Below, piece by piece: positions 18,211-29,723 of a stretch of DNA of 59,220 nt. Source of the DNA: Priestia aryabhattai (GTDB lineage: Bacteria > Bacillota > Bacilli > Bacillales > Bacillaceae_H); contig NZ_JAMBOQ010000012.1 in the NCBI RefSeq assembly GCF_023715685.1, forward strand, positions 1 to 59,220, written 5' to 3'. The notes beneath the pieces were generated by a model. The model saw nothing but the letters and a program-made list of their open reading frames with translations. It made no database searches and had not been told where the DNA came from. A program made the position numbers and the translations under genes. Position 1 is the first letter of the stretch. Each line of letters starts with the position of its first letter.

Positions 18211-18906
18211 ATGGCTAAAAAAGGTAAAAAGTACGTTGAAGCTGCTAAGCTTGTAGATCGTACACAAACTTATTCAGTACAAGAAGCGATTGAATTAGTA
18301 AAGAAAACAAACACAACTAAATTTGATGCAACTGTAGAAGTAGCATTCCGTTTAGGAGTTGACCCTAAGAAAGCTGACCAACAAATTCGTGGTGCAGTAG
18401 TACTACCAAACGGTACAGGTAAAACTCAACGTGTATTAGTATTCGCTAAAGGCGAAAAAGCTAAAGAAGCTGAAGCTGCAGGCGCTGACTACGTTGGCGA
18501 TGCTGACTACATCAACAAAATCCAACAAGGTTGGTTCGAGTTCGATGTAATCGTAGCTACTCCAGACATGATGGGTGAAGTTGGTAAACTTGGTCGTGTA
18601 TTAGGACCTAAAGGTTTAATGCCAAACCCTAAAACTGGTACAGTAACATTTGATGTTCAAAAAGCAGTTAACGAAATCAAAGCTGGTAAAGTAGAATACC
18701 GCGTTGATAAAGCTGGTAACATCCACGTACCAATCGGTAAAGTATCTTTCGAAGAGAGCAAGTTAGTTGAAAACTTCACTACAATCTTCGAAACTATGGT
18801 AAAAGCTAAGCCGGCAGCAGCAAAAGGCACATACATGAAGAACGTAGCTGTTACTTCAACAATGGGCCCTGGTATCAAAGTTGATACTGCTTCATTCTCT
18901 GCTTAA
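18211..18906 (+). CDS. rplA: Ribosomal protein L1
   Basis: L1 forms the mobile stalk that guides deacylated tRNA out of the E site and is a known translational repressor of its own mRNA. The 231 residues show the two-domain fold: domain I is discontinuous, with [20 protein letters not shown], and domain II is inserted. The conserved segment [11 protein letters not shown] follows at about 138-148. ATG 18211 follows AAGGAGG. The two upstream L1-type motifs suggest feedback control. Confidence 0.97.
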   Translation: MAKKGKKYVEAAKLVDRTQTYSVQEAIELVKKTNTTKFDATVEVAFRLGVDPKKADQQIRGAVVLPNGTGKTQRVLVFAKGEKAKEAEAAGADYVGDADYINKIQQGWFEFDVIVATPDMMGEVGKLGRVLGPKGLMPNPKTGTVTFDVQKAVNEIKAGKVEYRVDKAGNIHVPIGKVSFEESKLVENFTTIFETMVKAKPAAAKGTYMKNVAVTSTMGPGIKVDTASFSA

Positions 18907-18928
18907 TAAATTTGGAAATAAATCGGTG

Positions 18929-18957
18929 TTGACTTTTTGAAAGTCCCTGATTATAAT
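18929..18957 (+). promoter_or_regulatory. SigA promoter of rplJ-rplL
   Basis: TTGACT (18929-18934) and a perfect TATAAT (18952-18957) are spaced 17 bp and drive the L10 leader. Confidence 0.88.
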
Positions 18958-18969
18958 AGATAATGTTGT

Positions 18970-19108
18970 TAAAAAGAATAACATTTGTACCGTAGACAGT
19001 AGGTGCTGCAAAGCTTAATTTCCTACCGAGGTGTGTGAGATAAATTAGTGAAACGTTATGGTTCGCTTACTACACCTCCATGTCTTTATTGTCATGGAGG
19101 TTTTTTAT
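18970..19108 (+). promoter_or_regulatory. L10 ribosomal-protein leader (attenuator)
   Basis: This is the known L10-leader RNA: the conserved CCGTAGACAGTAGG segment pairs through TCCTACC (19021-19027) and forms the L10-(L12)4 binding domain with kink-turn-like internal loops. GAGGTGT (19028-19034) can pair either with ACACCTC (19072-19078) as antiterminator, or leave that strand free for the terminator stem 19074-19082/19093-19101. Excess L10-L12 should favour termination. Confidence 0.9.
19074..19108 (+). terminator. L10-leader conditional terminator
   Basis: A 9-bp perfect stem ACCTCCATG (19074-19082) / CATGGAGGT (19093-19101) is followed by a T run. It competes with the upstream GAGGTGT strand. 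Confidence 0.88.
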
Positions 19109-19155
19109 TGCACCTTGTCTGAGTGTACGGAAGGAAATCTACAGGAGGTGTAAAG

Positions 19156-19656
19156 ATGAGCAACGTAATTGAACAAAAGAAACAAGTCGTAGACGAAATT
19201 GCTGAGAAACTTCAAGCGAGTAACTCAATGGTTGTCGTTGACTACCGTGGTTTGAATGTTGCTGAAGTTACTGAACTTCGTAAGCAATTACGTGAAGCAG
19301 GCATTGAGTTCAAAGTTTACAAAAACACTTTAACTCGCCGTGCTGTAGAAAAACTTGAACTAACAGATCTTAATGATGCGTTAGTAGGTCCAAATGCGAT
19401 CGCATTTGGTGGAGAAGATGTTGTTGCTCCAGCTAAAATTCTAAACAACTTCGCTAAAGAACACGAAGCGTTAGAAATCAAAGCTGGTGTAATTGAAGGT
19501 AATGTTGCATCTGTTGAAGAAATTAAAGCACTTGCAGAACTACCATCTCGCGAAGGCTTACTTTCTATGTTGCTTAGCGTGCTTCAAGCTCCAATTCGCA
19601 ACCTTGCTCTTGCTACAAAAGCTGTGGCAGATCAAAAAGAAGAACAAGGTGCATAA
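19156..19656 (+). CDS. rplJ: Ribosomal protein L10
   Basis: L10 anchors L12 dimers to the ribosomal stalk. I start it at ATG 19156 ([10 protein letters not shown]) behind AGGAGGTG; the longer in-frame start at 19123 lies at the leader terminator. The 166 residues have the N-terminal rRNA-binding domain ([25 protein letters not shown]) and the C-terminal L12-binding helix. It is regulated by the L10 leader immediately upstream. Confidence 0.97.
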   Translation: MSNVIEQKKQVVDEIAEKLQASNSMVVVDYRGLNVAEVTELRKQLREAGIEFKVYKNTLTRRAVEKLELTDLNDALVGPNAIAFGGEDVVAPAKILNNFAKEHEALEIKAGVIEGNVASVEEIKALAELPSREGLLSMLLSVLQAPIRNLALATKAVADQKEEQGA

Positions 19657-19700
19657 TCTAGTCTGTTATATATAACACAATCACAAGGAGGAAATTAACA

Positions 19701-20063
19701 ATGACTCAAGAACAAATCATTGAAGCAGTTAAAAATATGACTGTTTTAGAACTTAACGATTTAGTAAAAGCAATCGAAGAAGAATTTGGCGTAACTGCTG
19801 CTGCTCCTGTAGCTGTAGCTGGCGGTGCTGCTGGTGAAGCTGCTGCTGAGAAAACTGAATTTGACCTAGTACTTGAAAGTGCTGGCGGCCAAAAAATTAA
19901 AGTTATCAAAGTAGTACGTGAAATCACTGGTCTTGGCTTAAAAGAAGCTAAAGAAATCGTTGATAACGCTCCAAAAGCTCTTAAAGAAGGTATTTCTAAA
20001 GAAGAAGCTGAAGAAGCAAAAGCTAAACTTGAAGAAGTTGGCGCTTCTGTAGAAGTTAAGTAA
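19701..20063 (+). CDS. rplL: Ribosomal protein L7/L12
   Basis: This is the multicopy stalk protein that recruits translational GTPases. The 120-residue protein has an N-terminal dimerisation/L10-binding helix pair, an alanine-rich hinge ([19 protein letters not shown], about 34-52) and the C-terminal domain ([32 protein letters not shown]). It follows rplJ by 44 nt with its own RBS AAGGAGG, and a terminator closes the operon. Confidence 0.97.
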   Translation: MTQEQIIEAVKNMTVLELNDLVKAIEEEFGVTAAAPVAVAGGAAGEAAAEKTEFDLVLESAGGQKIKVIKVVREITGLGLKEAKEIVDNAPKALKEGISKEEAEEAKAKLEEVGASVEVK

Positions 20064-20084
20064 TTATTGCTTAACAACTGATAT

Positions 20085-20117
20085 AAAAAAGCTCGCTTGT
20101 ACAAGCGAGCTTTTTTG
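20085..20117 (+). terminator. rplJ-rplL terminator
   Basis: A near-perfect palindromic stem GCTCGCTTGT (20091-20100) / ACAAGCGAGC (20101-20110) is flanked by A and T runs. It is a strong intrinsic terminator. Confidence 0.93.
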
Positions 20118-20175
20118 CTTCTGTCATCCTTTTCATTTATAGTAAAGAAGAACATATTGATTAGGAGGTTCTATT

Positions 20176-20778
20176 TTGACAGAACATTATTTTTCTAATA
20201 CACCATCGTCTGCAAGTAATGAAGAGCGCTTTTCATTTGAATTGAGAGGAACCTCTTTTTCATTTACGAGTGACCGCGGTGTTTTTTCAAAAAAAGAGAT
20301 CGATTTTGGATCACGCTTGTTAATTGAAACGTTTCAAATGCCCGAGAGTCCCGGCCCGCTTCTAGACGTTGGGTGCGGATATGGCCCAATTGGGTTGGCA
20401 CTTGCAAAAGAGGATAGCCAAAGAAACGTTCATATGGTCGATGTCAATGAACGTGCATTAGCACTAGCTCAAAAAAATGCTGAAGTTAATTCAGTATCAA
20501 ATGTTTCAATCTATCAAAGCTCTTGCTATGAAAATGTGAAGGAAACGAATTTTGCAGCTATTCTTAGTAATCCGCCGATCCGTGCGGGTAAAAAAGTCGT
20601 TCATGAAATTCTAGAAAAGTCATTAGATCACCTTGCTGACCAAGGAGAACTTTGGATTGTGATTCAGAAAAAGCAAGGAGCACCATCTGCTCTTGCGAAA
20701 TTAGAATCTCTATTTAATGAAGTAGAAGTAGTAGAAAAGAAAAAAGGGTATTATATCATATGTGCTAAAAAATGTTGA
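20176..20778 (+). CDS. ybxB: YbxB, RsmC-like SAM-dependent methyltransferase
   Basis: The 200-residue class I methyltransferase is probably a ribosomal RNA base methyltransferase (16S m2G family, by similarity to RsmC/RlmG), but the substrate is not established. SAM motif I is LLDVGCGYGPIGLALA (about 57-72), the acidic residue of motif II is in VDVNERA, and motif IV reads NPPIRAGK. I use TTG 20176, 6 nt after AGGAGGTT. Its stop overlaps a candidate -35 (TTGACT 20775-20780). Confidence 0.9.
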   Translation: MTEHYFSNTPSSASNEERFSFELRGTSFSFTSDRGVFSKKEIDFGSRLLIETFQMPESPGPLLDVGCGYGPIGLALAKEDSQRNVHMVDVNERALALAQKNAEVNSVSNVSIYQSSCYENVKETNFAAILSNPPIRAGKKVVHEILEKSLDHLADQGELWIVIQKKQGAPSALAKLESLFNEVEVVEKKKGYYIICAKKC

Positions 20779-21023
20779 CTAATATTTTTTAGTATGTTAG
20801 CATTATAAAATGCCAATATATAAATATTCCATATAAGCTCGGGTTATACATAAAATAAAAGGTATAATTTTGAATTATATGGGAAAAACTAATAAAATCA
20901 ATAGTACGTTTTTATGAAATTGTGGTTTTCTATTTAAAGAGACCATTTTTCTTTTGTTCAATAATAAACATATGGTTTATTATATATTTTGAATAATAAC
21001 GCTTGATTTGAGGGGTGAATCAG
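20779..21023 (+). promoter_or_regulatory. AT-rich rpoB-rpoC promoter region and leader
   Basis: This 245-nt gap holds several SigA-like candidates and no ORF. They are TTGACT (20775-20780) with TAGCAT (20798-20803), spacing 17; TTGAAT (20870-20875) with TAAAAT (20893-20898), spacing 17; and TTGTTC (20954-20959) with TATTAT (20978-20983), spacing 18. I cannot rank them with certainty. No terminator separates rplL-ybxB from rpoB other than the one after rplL. Confidence 0.55.
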
Positions 21024-24000
21024 TTGACAGGTCAACTAGTTCAGTATGGACGCCACCGCCAACGCAGAAGTTATGCTCGTATTAGTGAAGTTTTAGAGTT
21101 ACCGAACTTAATCGAGATTCAAACGGCTTCATACCAATGGTTTTTAGATGAAGGTTTACGAGAAATGTTCCAAGATATTTCTCCAATTGATGATTTTACA
21201 GGTAACTTATCACTAGAATTTATTGATTACAGCTTAGGTGAGCCAAAGTATTCAGTAGGAGAGTCTAAAGAACGTGATGTAACTTATGCAGCACCTCTTC
21301 GTGTTAAGGTGCGGTTAATTAATAAAGAAACAGGTGAAGTAAAAGACCAAGATGTGTTCATGGGAGACTTCCCATTGATGACCGAAACAGGTACCTTTGT
21401 AATTAATGGTGCTGAGCGTGTTATCGTATCACAGTTGGTTCGTTCACCAAGTGTTTACTATAGTGGAAAGCTTGATAAAAACGGTAAAAAAGGATATACA
21501 GCAACTGTTATCCCTAACCGTGGTGCATGGCTAGAATATGAAACTGATGCAAAAGATGTAGTATACGTGCGTATTGATCGTACTCGTAAACTGCCAGTAA
21601 CAGTGCTGTTACGCGCGCTAGGTTTCGGTTCTGACCAAGAGATTATCGATTTAATCGGTGATAATGAATACATCCGTAATACGCTTGAAAAAGATAATAC
21701 GGAAACAACGGAAAAAGCGCTATTAGAAATCTACGAGCGTTTACGTCCTGGTGAACCACCGACAGTTGAGAATGCGAAATCTCTATTAGTATCTCGCTTC
21801 TTTGATCCAAAACGATATGACTTAGCGAACGTAGGTCGCTATAAAATTAATAAAAAGCTTCATATCAAACATCGCTTATTTAATCAAAAACTAGCTGAAA
21901 CATTAGTTGATCCTGAAACAGGTGAAATTATTGCAGAAAAAGGCGCAATGATTGACCGCCGTCTGCTAGATCGCTTGATTCCGATGCTTGAAGGTGGAGT
22001 AAACTTCAAAACTTATAGTCCGGTTGGTGGAGTAGTAGAAGACGATGTTACATTACAATCTATTAAGATCTATGCGCCAAATGATCCAGAAGGTGAAAAA
22101 ATCATCACTGTATCAGGCAACGCATATGTAACAGAAGAAGTTAAAAATATCACACCTGCTGATATTTTAGCATCAATCAGTTACTTCTTTAACTTGCTTC
22201 ATCAAGTAGGAGACACAGATGATATTGACCACTTAGGCAACCGTCGTCTGCGTTCTGTAGGTGAATTGTTACAAAACCAATTCCGTATCGGTTTATCTCG
22301 TATGGAACGTGTTGTTCGTGAAAGAATGTCAATTCAAGACACGAATACAATCACACCTCAACAATTAATTAATATTCGTCCAGTTATTGCGGCGATTAAA
22401 GAGTTCTTTGGAAGTTCTCAATTATCACAGTTCATGGATCAAACGAATCCATTAGGTGAATTGACGCACAAACGTCGTCTTTCAGCTTTAGGACCTGGTG
22501 GTTTAACGCGTGAGCGCGCTGGTTTCGAAGTGCGTGACGTTCACTACTCTCACTATGGTCGTATGTGTCCAATTGAAACGCCAGAGGGTCCGAATATCGG
22601 GTTAATTAACTCACTATCTTCTTATGCAAAAGTAAATAAATTCGGTTTCATCGAAACACCTTACCGTCGTATCGATCCTGAAACAGGTAAAGTGACAGAG
22701 CGAATTGACTACTTAACAGCTGATGAAGAAGATAACTATGTTGTAGCCCAAGCAAACGCTCGTCTAGGTGATGATGGTTCATTCTTAGATGAAAATGTCG
22801 TTGCACGTTTCCGTGGAGAAAACACGGTTATCCGCCGCGATCGTTTAGACTATATGGATGTATCACCAAAACAAGTTGTATCTGCCGCTACAGCATGTAT
22901 CCCATTCTTAGAGAACGATGACTCTAACCGTGCATTAATGGGTGCGAACATGCAACGTCAAGCAGTACCTTTATTAAATCCTGAAGCACCAATCGTAGGT
23001 ACAGGTATGGAATACGTATCTGGTAAAGACTCTGGTGCAGCCGTGATTTGTAAATACCCTGGTGTTGTAGAGCGCGTAGAAGCAAAACAAATTTTTGTTC
23101 GCCGCTATGAAGAAGTAGACGGACAAAAAGTTAAAGGTAACTTAGATCAATACAAATTATTAAAATTCGTTCGTTCTAACCAAGGTACTTGTTACAACCA
23201 GCGTCCAATTGTTTCAGTTGGCGACGAAGTAGTAAAAGGTGAGATCTTAGCCGACGGTCCTTCAATGGAAAAAGGTGAGCTTGCTTTAGGACGAAACGTA
23301 ATGGTTGGTTTCATGACATGGGATGGTTACAACTATGAGGATGCCATCATCATGAGTGAACGCCTTGTGAAAGACGATGTATATACGTCTGTTCATATTG
23401 AAGAATATGAATCTGAGTCTCGTGATACGAAACTTGGACCTGAAGAAATTACGCGTGACATTCCAAACGTAGGTGAAGATGCGCTTCGCAACTTAGATGA
23501 GCGTGGAATCATCCGCATTGGTGCAGAAGTAAAAGATGGAGATCTTTTAGTTGGTAAAGTAACGCCAAAAGGCGTAACAGAACTAACAGCTGAAGAACGT
23601 CTTCTACACGCTATTTTCGGTGAGAAAGCGCGTGAAGTTCGTGATACTTCTCTTCGTGTACCACACGGCGGCGGTGGAATTATTCTTGATGTTAAAGTCT
23701 TCAACCGTGAAGATGGCGACGAATTACCACCAGGTGTAAACCAATTAGTCCGTGTATACATTGTTCAGAAGCGTAAAATTTCTGAAGGTGACAAAATGGC
23801 CGGTCGTCACGGTAACAAAGGTGTAATTTCACGTATTTTACCTGAAGAAGATATGCCTTACCTACCAGATGGTACGCCAATTGACATCATGTTAAACCCA
23901 CTAGGGGTACCATCTCGTATGAACATCGGTCAGGTGCTAGAGCTTCATTTAGGTATGGCTGCTCGTAAGCTTGGCATTCACGTTGCATCTCCAGTATTTG

Positions 24001-24587
24001 ATGGTGCGCGTGAGGAAGATGTTTGGGCAACAATCGAAGAAGCTGGCATGTCTCGTGATGCTAAAACAGTTCTATATGATGGTCGAACAGGTGAACCATT
24101 CGATAACCGTGTATCAGTAGGGATCATGTACATGATCAAACTTGCTCACATGGTAGACGATAAACTTCACGCTCGTTCTACTGGACCATACTCACTTGTT
24201 ACACAACAACCACTTGGTGGTAAAGCGCAGTTCGGTGGACAGCGTTTTGGTGAGATGGAGGTATGGGCACTTGAAGCATATGGTGCTGCTTACACATTAC
24301 AAGAGATCTTAACAGTGAAATCAGATGATGTAGTAGGTCGTGTGAAAACATACGAAGCAATTGTTAAAGGTGAAAACATTCCAGAACCTGGCATACCTGA
24401 ATCATTCAAAGTATTAATTAAAGAACTACAAAGTTTAGGTATGGATGTGAAGATGCTTTCTGCTGACGAGCAAGAAATTGATATCATGGATTCAGAAGAG
24501 GACCATGAGCAACCAACAGAATCAATTATTGCAGATAACGAAGAAAGCCTTTCTGAAGGACAAAAAGATCCTGTCACAAAAGAGTAA
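21024..24587 (+). CDS. rpoB: RNA polymerase beta subunit (RpoB)
   Basis: This is the catalytic-core beta subunit. I start it at TTG 21024 ([16 protein letters not shown]) behind GAGGGGTG, the Bacillus start; GTG 21015 lies in that RBS. The 1187-residue protein has the rifampicin pocket ([30 protein letters not shown]) with wild-type D, H, R and S residues, so sensitivity is expected. It also has the [13 protein letters not shown] active-site lysine region near residue 930 and an acidic C-terminal tail after about 1150 that differs in detail from B. subtilis. Confidence 0.98.
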   Translation: MTGQLVQYGRHRQRRSYARISEVLELPNLIEIQTASYQWFLDEGLREMFQDISPIDDFTGNLSLEFIDYSLGEPKYSVGESKERDVTYAAPLRVKVRLINKETGEVKDQDVFMGDFPLMTETGTFVINGAERVIVSQLVRSPSVYYSGKLDKNGKKGYTATVIPNRGAWLEYETDAKDVVYVRIDRTRKLPVTVLLRALGFGSDQEIIDLIGDNEYIRNTLEKDNTETTEKALLEIYERLRPGEPPTVENAKSLLVSRFFDPKRYDLANVGRYKINKKLHIKHRLFNQKLAETLVDPETGEIIAEKGAMIDRRLLDRLIPMLEGGVNFKTYSPVGGVVEDDVTLQSIKIYAPNDPEGEKIITVSGNAYVTEEVKNITPADILASISYFFNLLHQVGDTDDIDHLGNRRLRSVGELLQNQFRIGLSRMERVVRERMSIQDTNTITPQQLINIRPVIAAIKEFFGSSQLSQFMDQTNPLGELTHKRRLSALGPGGLTRERAGFEVRDVHYSHYGRMCPIETPEGPNIGLINSLSSYAKVNKFGFIETPYRRIDPETGKVTERIDYLTADEEDNYVVAQANARLGDDGSFLDENVVARFRGENTVIRRDRLDYMDVSPKQVVSAATACIPFLENDDSNRALMGANMQRQAVPLLNPEAPIVGTGMEYVSGKDSGAAVICKYPGVVERVEAKQIFVRRYEEVDGQKVKGNLDQYKLLKFVRSNQGTCYNQRPIVSVGDEVVKGEILADGPSMEKGELALGRNVMVGFMTWDGYNYEDAIIMSERLVKDDVYTSVHIEEYESESRDTKLGPEEITRDIPNVGEDALRNLDERGIIRIGAEVKDGDLLVGKVTPKGVTELTAEERLLHAIFGEKAREVRDTSLRVPHGGGGIILDVKVFNREDGDELPPGVNQLVRVYIVQKRKISEGDKMAGRHGNKGVISRILPEEDMPYLPDGTPIDIMLNPLGVPSRMNIGQVLELHLGMAARKLGIHVASPVFDGAREEDVWATIEEAGMSRDAKTVLYDGRTGEPFDNRVSVGIMYMIKLAHMVDDKLHARSTGPYSLVTQQPLGGKAQFGGQRFGEMEVWALEAYGAAYTLQEILTVKSDDVVGRVKTYEAIVKGENIPEPGIPESFKVLIKELQSLGMDVKMLSADEQEIDIMDSEEDHEQPTESIIADNEESLSEGQKDPVTKE

Positions 24588-24649
24588 GGAATTACTTTCA
24601 TATAAACGTTAAGGGAAAAAACCTGTAGATTAAAAGGGAGGTAGGCTCC

Positions 24650-27600
24650 TTGCTAGATGTAAATAACTTTGAGTATATGAAAATCGGTCTAGCTTCGCCA
24701 GATAAAATTCGTTCTTGGTCGTACGGTGAGGTAAAAAAACCTGAAACGATCAACTATCGTACGTTAAAACCTGAAAAAGATGGCTTATTCTGTGAGCGTA
24801 TTTTTGGTCCACAAAAGGACTGGGAATGTCACTGCGGAAAATATAAGCGCGTTCGTTATAAAGGTGTTGTATGTGATCGTTGTGGCGTAGAAGTTACGCG
24901 CGCAAAAGTTCGTCGTGAACGCATGGGTCACATCGAACTAGCTGCACCTGTTTCACATATTTGGTACTTCAAAGGTATTCCTAGCCGCATGGGACTTGTC
25001 TTAGACATGTCCCCTCGTGCGCTAGAGGAAATCATTTATTTTGCTTCTTATGTGGTAACAGATGCTGGTGATACACCACTTGAAAAGAAACAGCTTTTAT
25101 CAGAGAAAGAATACCGTGCGTATCGTGAGAAGTACGGACAAACTTTCCATGCAGCAATGGGTGCTGAAGCTGTTAAGAAATTATTGCATGACATTGATCT
25201 TGATAAAGAAGTAGATTCTTTGAAAGAAGAATTGAAAACTGCTCAAGGTCAACGTCGTACACGTGCTATTAAACGTTTAGAAGTACTAGAGGCTTTCCGT
25301 CATTCTGGTAACGAACCTTCTTGGATGATTTTAGACGTTCTACCGGTTATTCCGCCAGAACTTCGTCCAATGGTTCAATTAGATGGTGGACGTTTTGCTA
25401 CGTCTGATTTAAATGATTTATATCGCCGTGTAATTAACCGTAACAACCGCTTAAAGCGTTTATTAGATCTTGGAGCTCCTAGCATTATCGTTCAAAACGA
25501 AAAGCGTATGCTTCAAGAAGCTGTAGATGCATTAATCGATAATGGTCGTCGTGGCCGTCCGGTAACAGGACCAGGTAACCGTCCATTAAAATCTCTTTCT
25601 CACATGTTAAAAGGTAAGCAAGGTCGCTTCCGTCAAAACTTATTAGGTAAACGTGTTGACTACTCTGGCCGTTCGGTAATCGTTGTAGGTCCGAACTTAA
25701 AGATGTATCAATGTGGTCTTCCAAAAGAAATGGCGTTAGAGCTTTTCAAACCTTTCGTAATGAAAGAGCTTGTTGAACGCGGTTTAGCTCATAACATCAA
25801 GAGTGCAAAACGTAAAATTGAACGCGTGCAACCTGAAGTATGGGACGTATTAGAATCGGTTATTAAAGAGCATCCAGTTCTTTTAAACCGTGCACCAACG
25901 CTACACAGACTAGGTATTCAAGCATTTGAACCTACGCTTGTAGAAGGTCGCGCTATCCGTCTTCACCCGCTTGTATGTACAGCATATAACGCTGACTTTG
26001 ACGGTGACCAAATGGCGGTTCACGTTCCATTATCTGCAGAAGCACAAGCAGAAGCACGTATCTTAATGCTTGCTGCTCAAAATATCTTGAACCCTAAAGA
26101 TGGTAAACCAGTTGTTACACCCTCACAGGATATGGTATTAGGTAACTACTACTTAACGCTTGAGCGTGAAGATGCAGTTGGGGAAGGTATGGTGTTCAAA
26201 GATACGAATGAAGCACTATTAGCGTATCAAAACGGTTATGTGCATCTTCATACACGTGTAGCTGTGTATGCAGGTTCTTTAAACAACGAAACGTTTACAG
26301 AAGCACAAAATCAACAATTGCTTGTTACAACGGTTGGTAAATTAGTTTTCAACGAAATTTTACCAAAATCGTTCCCGTACATTAACGAACCAACAAGAGA
26401 AAACTTAGAAGTGAAAACTCCTGAGAAGTATTTTGTTGAAAAAGGTGCAGATGTGAAGGAATTCATCAAGAATCAACCGGCTATCGCACCGTTCAAGAAA
26501 AAAATCTTAGGTAATATCATCGCTGAAGTATTTAAACGTTTCAAAATTACTGAGACATCTAAAATGCTTGACCGCATGAAAGACCTAGGTTTCAAATATT
26601 CTACTAAAGCCGGTATTACAGTTGGTGTAGCTGATATCGTTGTTTTACGAGAAAAAGAAGTTATCTTAACAGAAGCGCAAGCTAAAGTAGATAACGTACT
26701 AAAACAATTCCGTCGCGGTTTAATTACTGAAGATGAGCGTTATGACCGTGTTATCTCTGTATGGAGTAGCGCGAAAGACGTTATCCAAGGTAAATTAATG
26801 GCGTCATTAGACAAACGAAACCCAATCTTCATGATGAGTGACTCTGGTGCCCGTGGTAACGCATCTAACTTCACTCAGCTTGCAGGTATGCGTGGACTAA
26901 TGGCCAACCCGTCTGGTCGTATCATTGAGTTACCAATCAAATCTAGTTTCCGTGAAGGTTTAACAGTATTAGAGTACTTTATCTCTACCCATGGTGCACG
27001 TAAAGGTCTTGCCGATACGGCTCTTAAAACAGCTGACTCTGGTTACCTTACTCGTCGTCTGGTTGATGTGGCACAAGACGTTATCGTACGTGATGACGAC
27101 TGTGGTACAGATCGCGGTATTCTGGCTGTTGCAATCAAAGAAGGAACAGAAGAAATTGAGAAACTTGATGAGCGTCTAATTGGACGTTATGCAAGAAAAA
27201 CAGTACTTCACCCAGGAACAAACGAAGTGTTAGTGAAAGAAAACGAACTAATTACAGAAGACCTAGCTGAAACAATTGTGGATGCTGGTGTTGAAGAAGT
27301 ATGGATTCGTTCTGCATTCACTTGTAACACTCGCCACGGTGTATGTAAAAAATGTTACGGTCGTAACCTTGCAACTGGTTCAGAAGTTGAAGTGGGTGAA
27401 GCAGTTGGTATCATCGCTGCTCAATCTATCGGTGAGCCAGGTACACAGTTAACGATGCGTACATTCCATACAGGTGGGGTTGCTGGAGACGATATCACTC
27501 AAGGTTTACCGCGTATCCAAGAGATCTTCGAAGCGCGTAACCCTAAAGGTCAAGCTGTTATTTCTGAAATTGAAGGTACAATTGCCGGCATTTCTGAAGG

Positions 27601-28243
27601 ACGCGATCGTCAACATGAAATTACTGTTCAAGGAGAGATTGAAACTCGTTCTTACACAGCTCCGTACAGTGCACGTCTGAAAGTTATTGAAGGACAGCGC
27701 ATTGCACGTGGTCAAGAATTAACAGAAGGTTCAATTGACCCTAAAGAATTACTAAAAGTAAAAGACATCACAGCTGTACAAGAGTACTTGCTTCGTGAGG
27801 TGCAAAAAGTATACCGTATGCAAGGGGTAGAAATTGGAGATAAACACGTAGAGGTAATGGTTCGCCAAATGCTTCGTAAAGTGCGCGTAATGGATTCAGG
27901 AGATACAGATGTATTACCAGGTTCATTACTTGATATTCACCAATTCACTGATGCAAATGAAAAAGTATTACTTGAAGGCAATCGTCCAGCGACAGGCCGT
28001 CCTGTATTACTTGGTATTACAAAAGCATCTCTTGAAACTGATTCCTTCTTATCTGCTGCATCATTCCAAGAAACAACTCGTGTTCTTACGGATGCTGCAA
28101 TCAAAGGAAAACGTGATGAGTTGCTTGGGCTTAAAGAGAATGTTATCATTGGTAAGCTAGTTCCGGCTGGTACAGGTATGACGAGATATCGTAATGCTGA
28201 ACCGATCAAAAACCAAGCTGAAGAAACGGTAACAATCGACTAA
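24650..28243 (+). CDS. rpoC: RNA polymerase beta' subunit (RpoC)
   Basis: This is the catalytic beta' subunit. TTG 24650 follows AAAGGGAGGT. The 1197-residue protein has the N-terminal zinc site ([18 protein letters not shown]), the rudder/lid region, the absolutely conserved NADFDGDQM with magnesium ligands D449, D451 and D453, the bridge helix/trigger-loop segment ([16 protein letters not shown]), and the second zinc site ([13 protein letters not shown]). It is separated from rpoB by 62 nt and shares its transcript. A long inverted repeat follows the stop. Confidence 0.98.
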   Translation: MLDVNNFEYMKIGLASPDKIRSWSYGEVKKPETINYRTLKPEKDGLFCERIFGPQKDWECHCGKYKRVRYKGVVCDRCGVEVTRAKVRRERMGHIELAAPVSHIWYFKGIPSRMGLVLDMSPRALEEIIYFASYVVTDAGDTPLEKKQLLSEKEYRAYREKYGQTFHAAMGAEAVKKLLHDIDLDKEVDSLKEELKTAQGQRRTRAIKRLEVLEAFRHSGNEPSWMILDVLPVIPPELRPMVQLDGGRFATSDLNDLYRRVINRNNRLKRLLDLGAPSIIVQNEKRMLQEAVDALIDNGRRGRPVTGPGNRPLKSLSHMLKGKQGRFRQNLLGKRVDYSGRSVIVVGPNLKMYQCGLPKEMALELFKPFVMKELVERGLAHNIKSAKRKIERVQPEVWDVLESVIKEHPVLLNRAPTLHRLGIQAFEPTLVEGRAIRLHPLVCTAYNADFDGDQMAVHVPLSAEAQAEARILMLAAQNILNPKDGKPVVTPSQDMVLGNYYLTLEREDAVGEGMVFKDTNEALLAYQNGYVHLHTRVAVYAGSLNNETFTEAQNQQLLVTTVGKLVFNEILPKSFPYINEPTRENLEVKTPEKYFVEKGADVKEFIKNQPAIAPFKKKILGNIIAEVFKRFKITETSKMLDRMKDLGFKYSTKAGITVGVADIVVLREKEVILTEAQAKVDNVLKQFRRGLITEDERYDRVISVWSSAKDVIQGKLMASLDKRNPIFMMSDSGARGNASNFTQLAGMRGLMANPSGRIIELPIKSSFREGLTVLEYFISTHGARKGLADTALKTADSGYLTRRLVDVAQDVIVRDDDCGTDRGILAVAIKEGTEEIEKLDERLIGRYARKTVLHPGTNEVLVKENELITEDLAETIVDAGVEEVWIRSAFTCNTRHGVCKKCYGRNLATGSEVEVGEAVGIIAAQSIGEPGTQLTMRTFHTGGVAGDDITQGLPRIQEIFEARNPKGQAVISEIEGTIAGISEGRDRQHEITVQGEIETRSYTAPYSARLKVIEGQRIARGQELTEGSIDPKELLKVKDITAVQEYLLREVQKVYRMQGVEIGDKHVEVMVRQMLRKVRVMDSGDTDVLPGSLLDIHQFTDANEKVLLEGNRPATGRPVLLGITKASLETDSFLSAASFQETTRVLTDAAIKGKRDELLGLKENVIIGKLVPAGTGMTRYRNAEPIKNQAEETVTID

Positions 28244-28250
28244 TTATAAA

Positions 28251-28322
28251 ATCATTACTCTAGAATGGATGTTTTTTTAAAAAACTACAAAACGTTAGTT
28301 GACATCCATTCTAGGGAATGAT
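28251..28322. repeat. Long inverted repeat after rpoC
   Basis: CTAGAATGGATGT (28260-28272) is the exact reverse complement of ACATCCATTCTAG (28302-28314). Pairing extends outward through ATCATT (28251-28256) / AATGAT (28317-28322) with a G-T pair and one bulge, about 21 paired positions in all. The 29-nt loop contains a T7 then A6 run. The right arm overlaps the -35 and spacer of a promoter. Confidence 0.85.
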
Positions 28323-28327
28323 ACTAT
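28299..28327 (+). promoter_or_regulatory. SigA promoter of the str operon (rplGB-rpsL)
   Basis: A perfect TTGACA (28299-28304) and TACTAT (28322-28327) are spaced 17 bp. The -35, spacer and first base of the -10 lie in or beside the right arm of the inverted repeat. Confidence 0.8.
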
Positions 28328-28374
28328 ATCAAAGGTGCTCCTATAAACTACCTGTTACTTTGGAGGATATGATA

Positions 28375-28623
28375 ATGTCTTATGAAAAAGTATTACAGGC
28401 TGATCATATTATTGTAGGAACAAAGCAGACGGTGAAAGCATTAAAAAAAGGTACAGTAAAGGAAGTCATCATTGCTGAAGACGCTGATTTTTATGTCACA
28501 TCCATTGTGGCAAAAACGGCACAGCAAGAAAACGTTCCGTATACGTATGTCCCTTCTATGCGAAAGCTTGGTCAAGCTTGTAGGATAGAAGTTAACGCTG
28601 CAACTGTTGCAATTATTAGTTAA
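28375..28623 (+). CDS. rplGB: L7Ae-family K-turn RNA-binding protein (YbxF / RplGB)
   Basis: This is a small L7Ae/L30e-fold protein that binds kink-turn RNAs; in B. subtilis it associates with ribosomes. I start it at ATG 28375 (MSYEKVLQ), 7 nt after TGGAGGAT; the upstream in-frame extension is not family-like. The 82 residues show [18 protein letters not shown] (RNA-binding loop region) and [18 protein letters not shown]. It is first in the operon before rpsL, rpsG, fusA and tuf. Confidence 0.93.
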   Translation: MSYEKVLQADHIIVGTKQTVKALKKGTVKEVIIAEDADFYVTSIVAKTAQQENVPYTYVPSMRKLGQACRIEVNAATVAIIS

Positions 28624-28722
28624 CACGTTTTTGAACTTTTAGTTTCAAAGACTTTGTTTTTTGCTAAAAAATGAACCACCTGGATGTGTGGTCTTACAAA
28701 AGGCGAAAGGAGGAAAATTTAA

Positions 28723-29145
28723 ATGCCTACTATTAACCAATTAATCCGTAATGGTCGTGTGAGTAAAGGTAAAAAATCTGACTCACCTGCTTTAAACAGA
28801 GGTTACAACAGCTTCAAAAAAGCTCAAACTAACCAATCTTCTCCACAAAAACGTGGTGTATGTACACGTGTGGGTACTATGACACCGAAGAAACCGAACT
28901 CGGCTCTTCGTAAATATGCTCGTGTACGTTTAACAAACGGTATCGAGGTAACAGCTTATATCCCAGGTATTGGTCACAACTTACAAGAACACAGCGTGGT
29001 ACTTATCCGCGGTGGACGTGTAAAAGATTTACCAGGGGTACGTTACCATATCGTACGTGGTGCACTTGATACTGCTGGTGTGGATGGCCGTATGCAAGGT
29101 CGTTCTAAATATGGTACTAAGCGACCAAAAGCAGCTAAAAAATAA
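28723..29145 (+). CDS. rpsL: Ribosomal protein S12
   Basis: S12 is in the decoding centre and determines streptomycin response. The 140-residue protein contains the [11 protein letters not shown] loop and the GRVKDLPGV loop, both with the lysines whose mutation gives streptomycin resistance elsewhere. These are wild-type here, so sensitivity is expected. ATG 28723 follows AAAGGAGG. The 99-nt gap from rplGB has a small CCAC/GTGG hairpin just before the RBS. Confidence 0.97.
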   Translation: MPTINQLIRNGRVSKGKKSDSPALNRGYNSFKKAQTNQSSPQKRGVCTRVGTMTPKKPNSALRKYARVRLTNGIEVTAYIPGIGHNLQEHSVVLIRGGRVKDLPGVRYHIVRGALDTAGVDGRMQGRSKYGTKRPKAAKK

Positions 29146-29153
29146 TAGCTTAA

Positions 29154-29666
<513 letters not shown>

Positions 29667-29723
29667 TCTTTTAACGAAACTTATTAAAAAACAAATTACA
29701 ATATGGAAGGAGAAATACCTAAG

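Noticed and set aside
19706..20155. 149-residue minus-strand frame opposite rplL
   Set aside because: It is the shadow of the alanine-rich rplL and runs through its terminator.
23393..23761. Minus-strand frames inside rpoB, rpoC, clpC and fusA
   Set aside because: All are internal antisense frames of highly conserved genes with no independent support.
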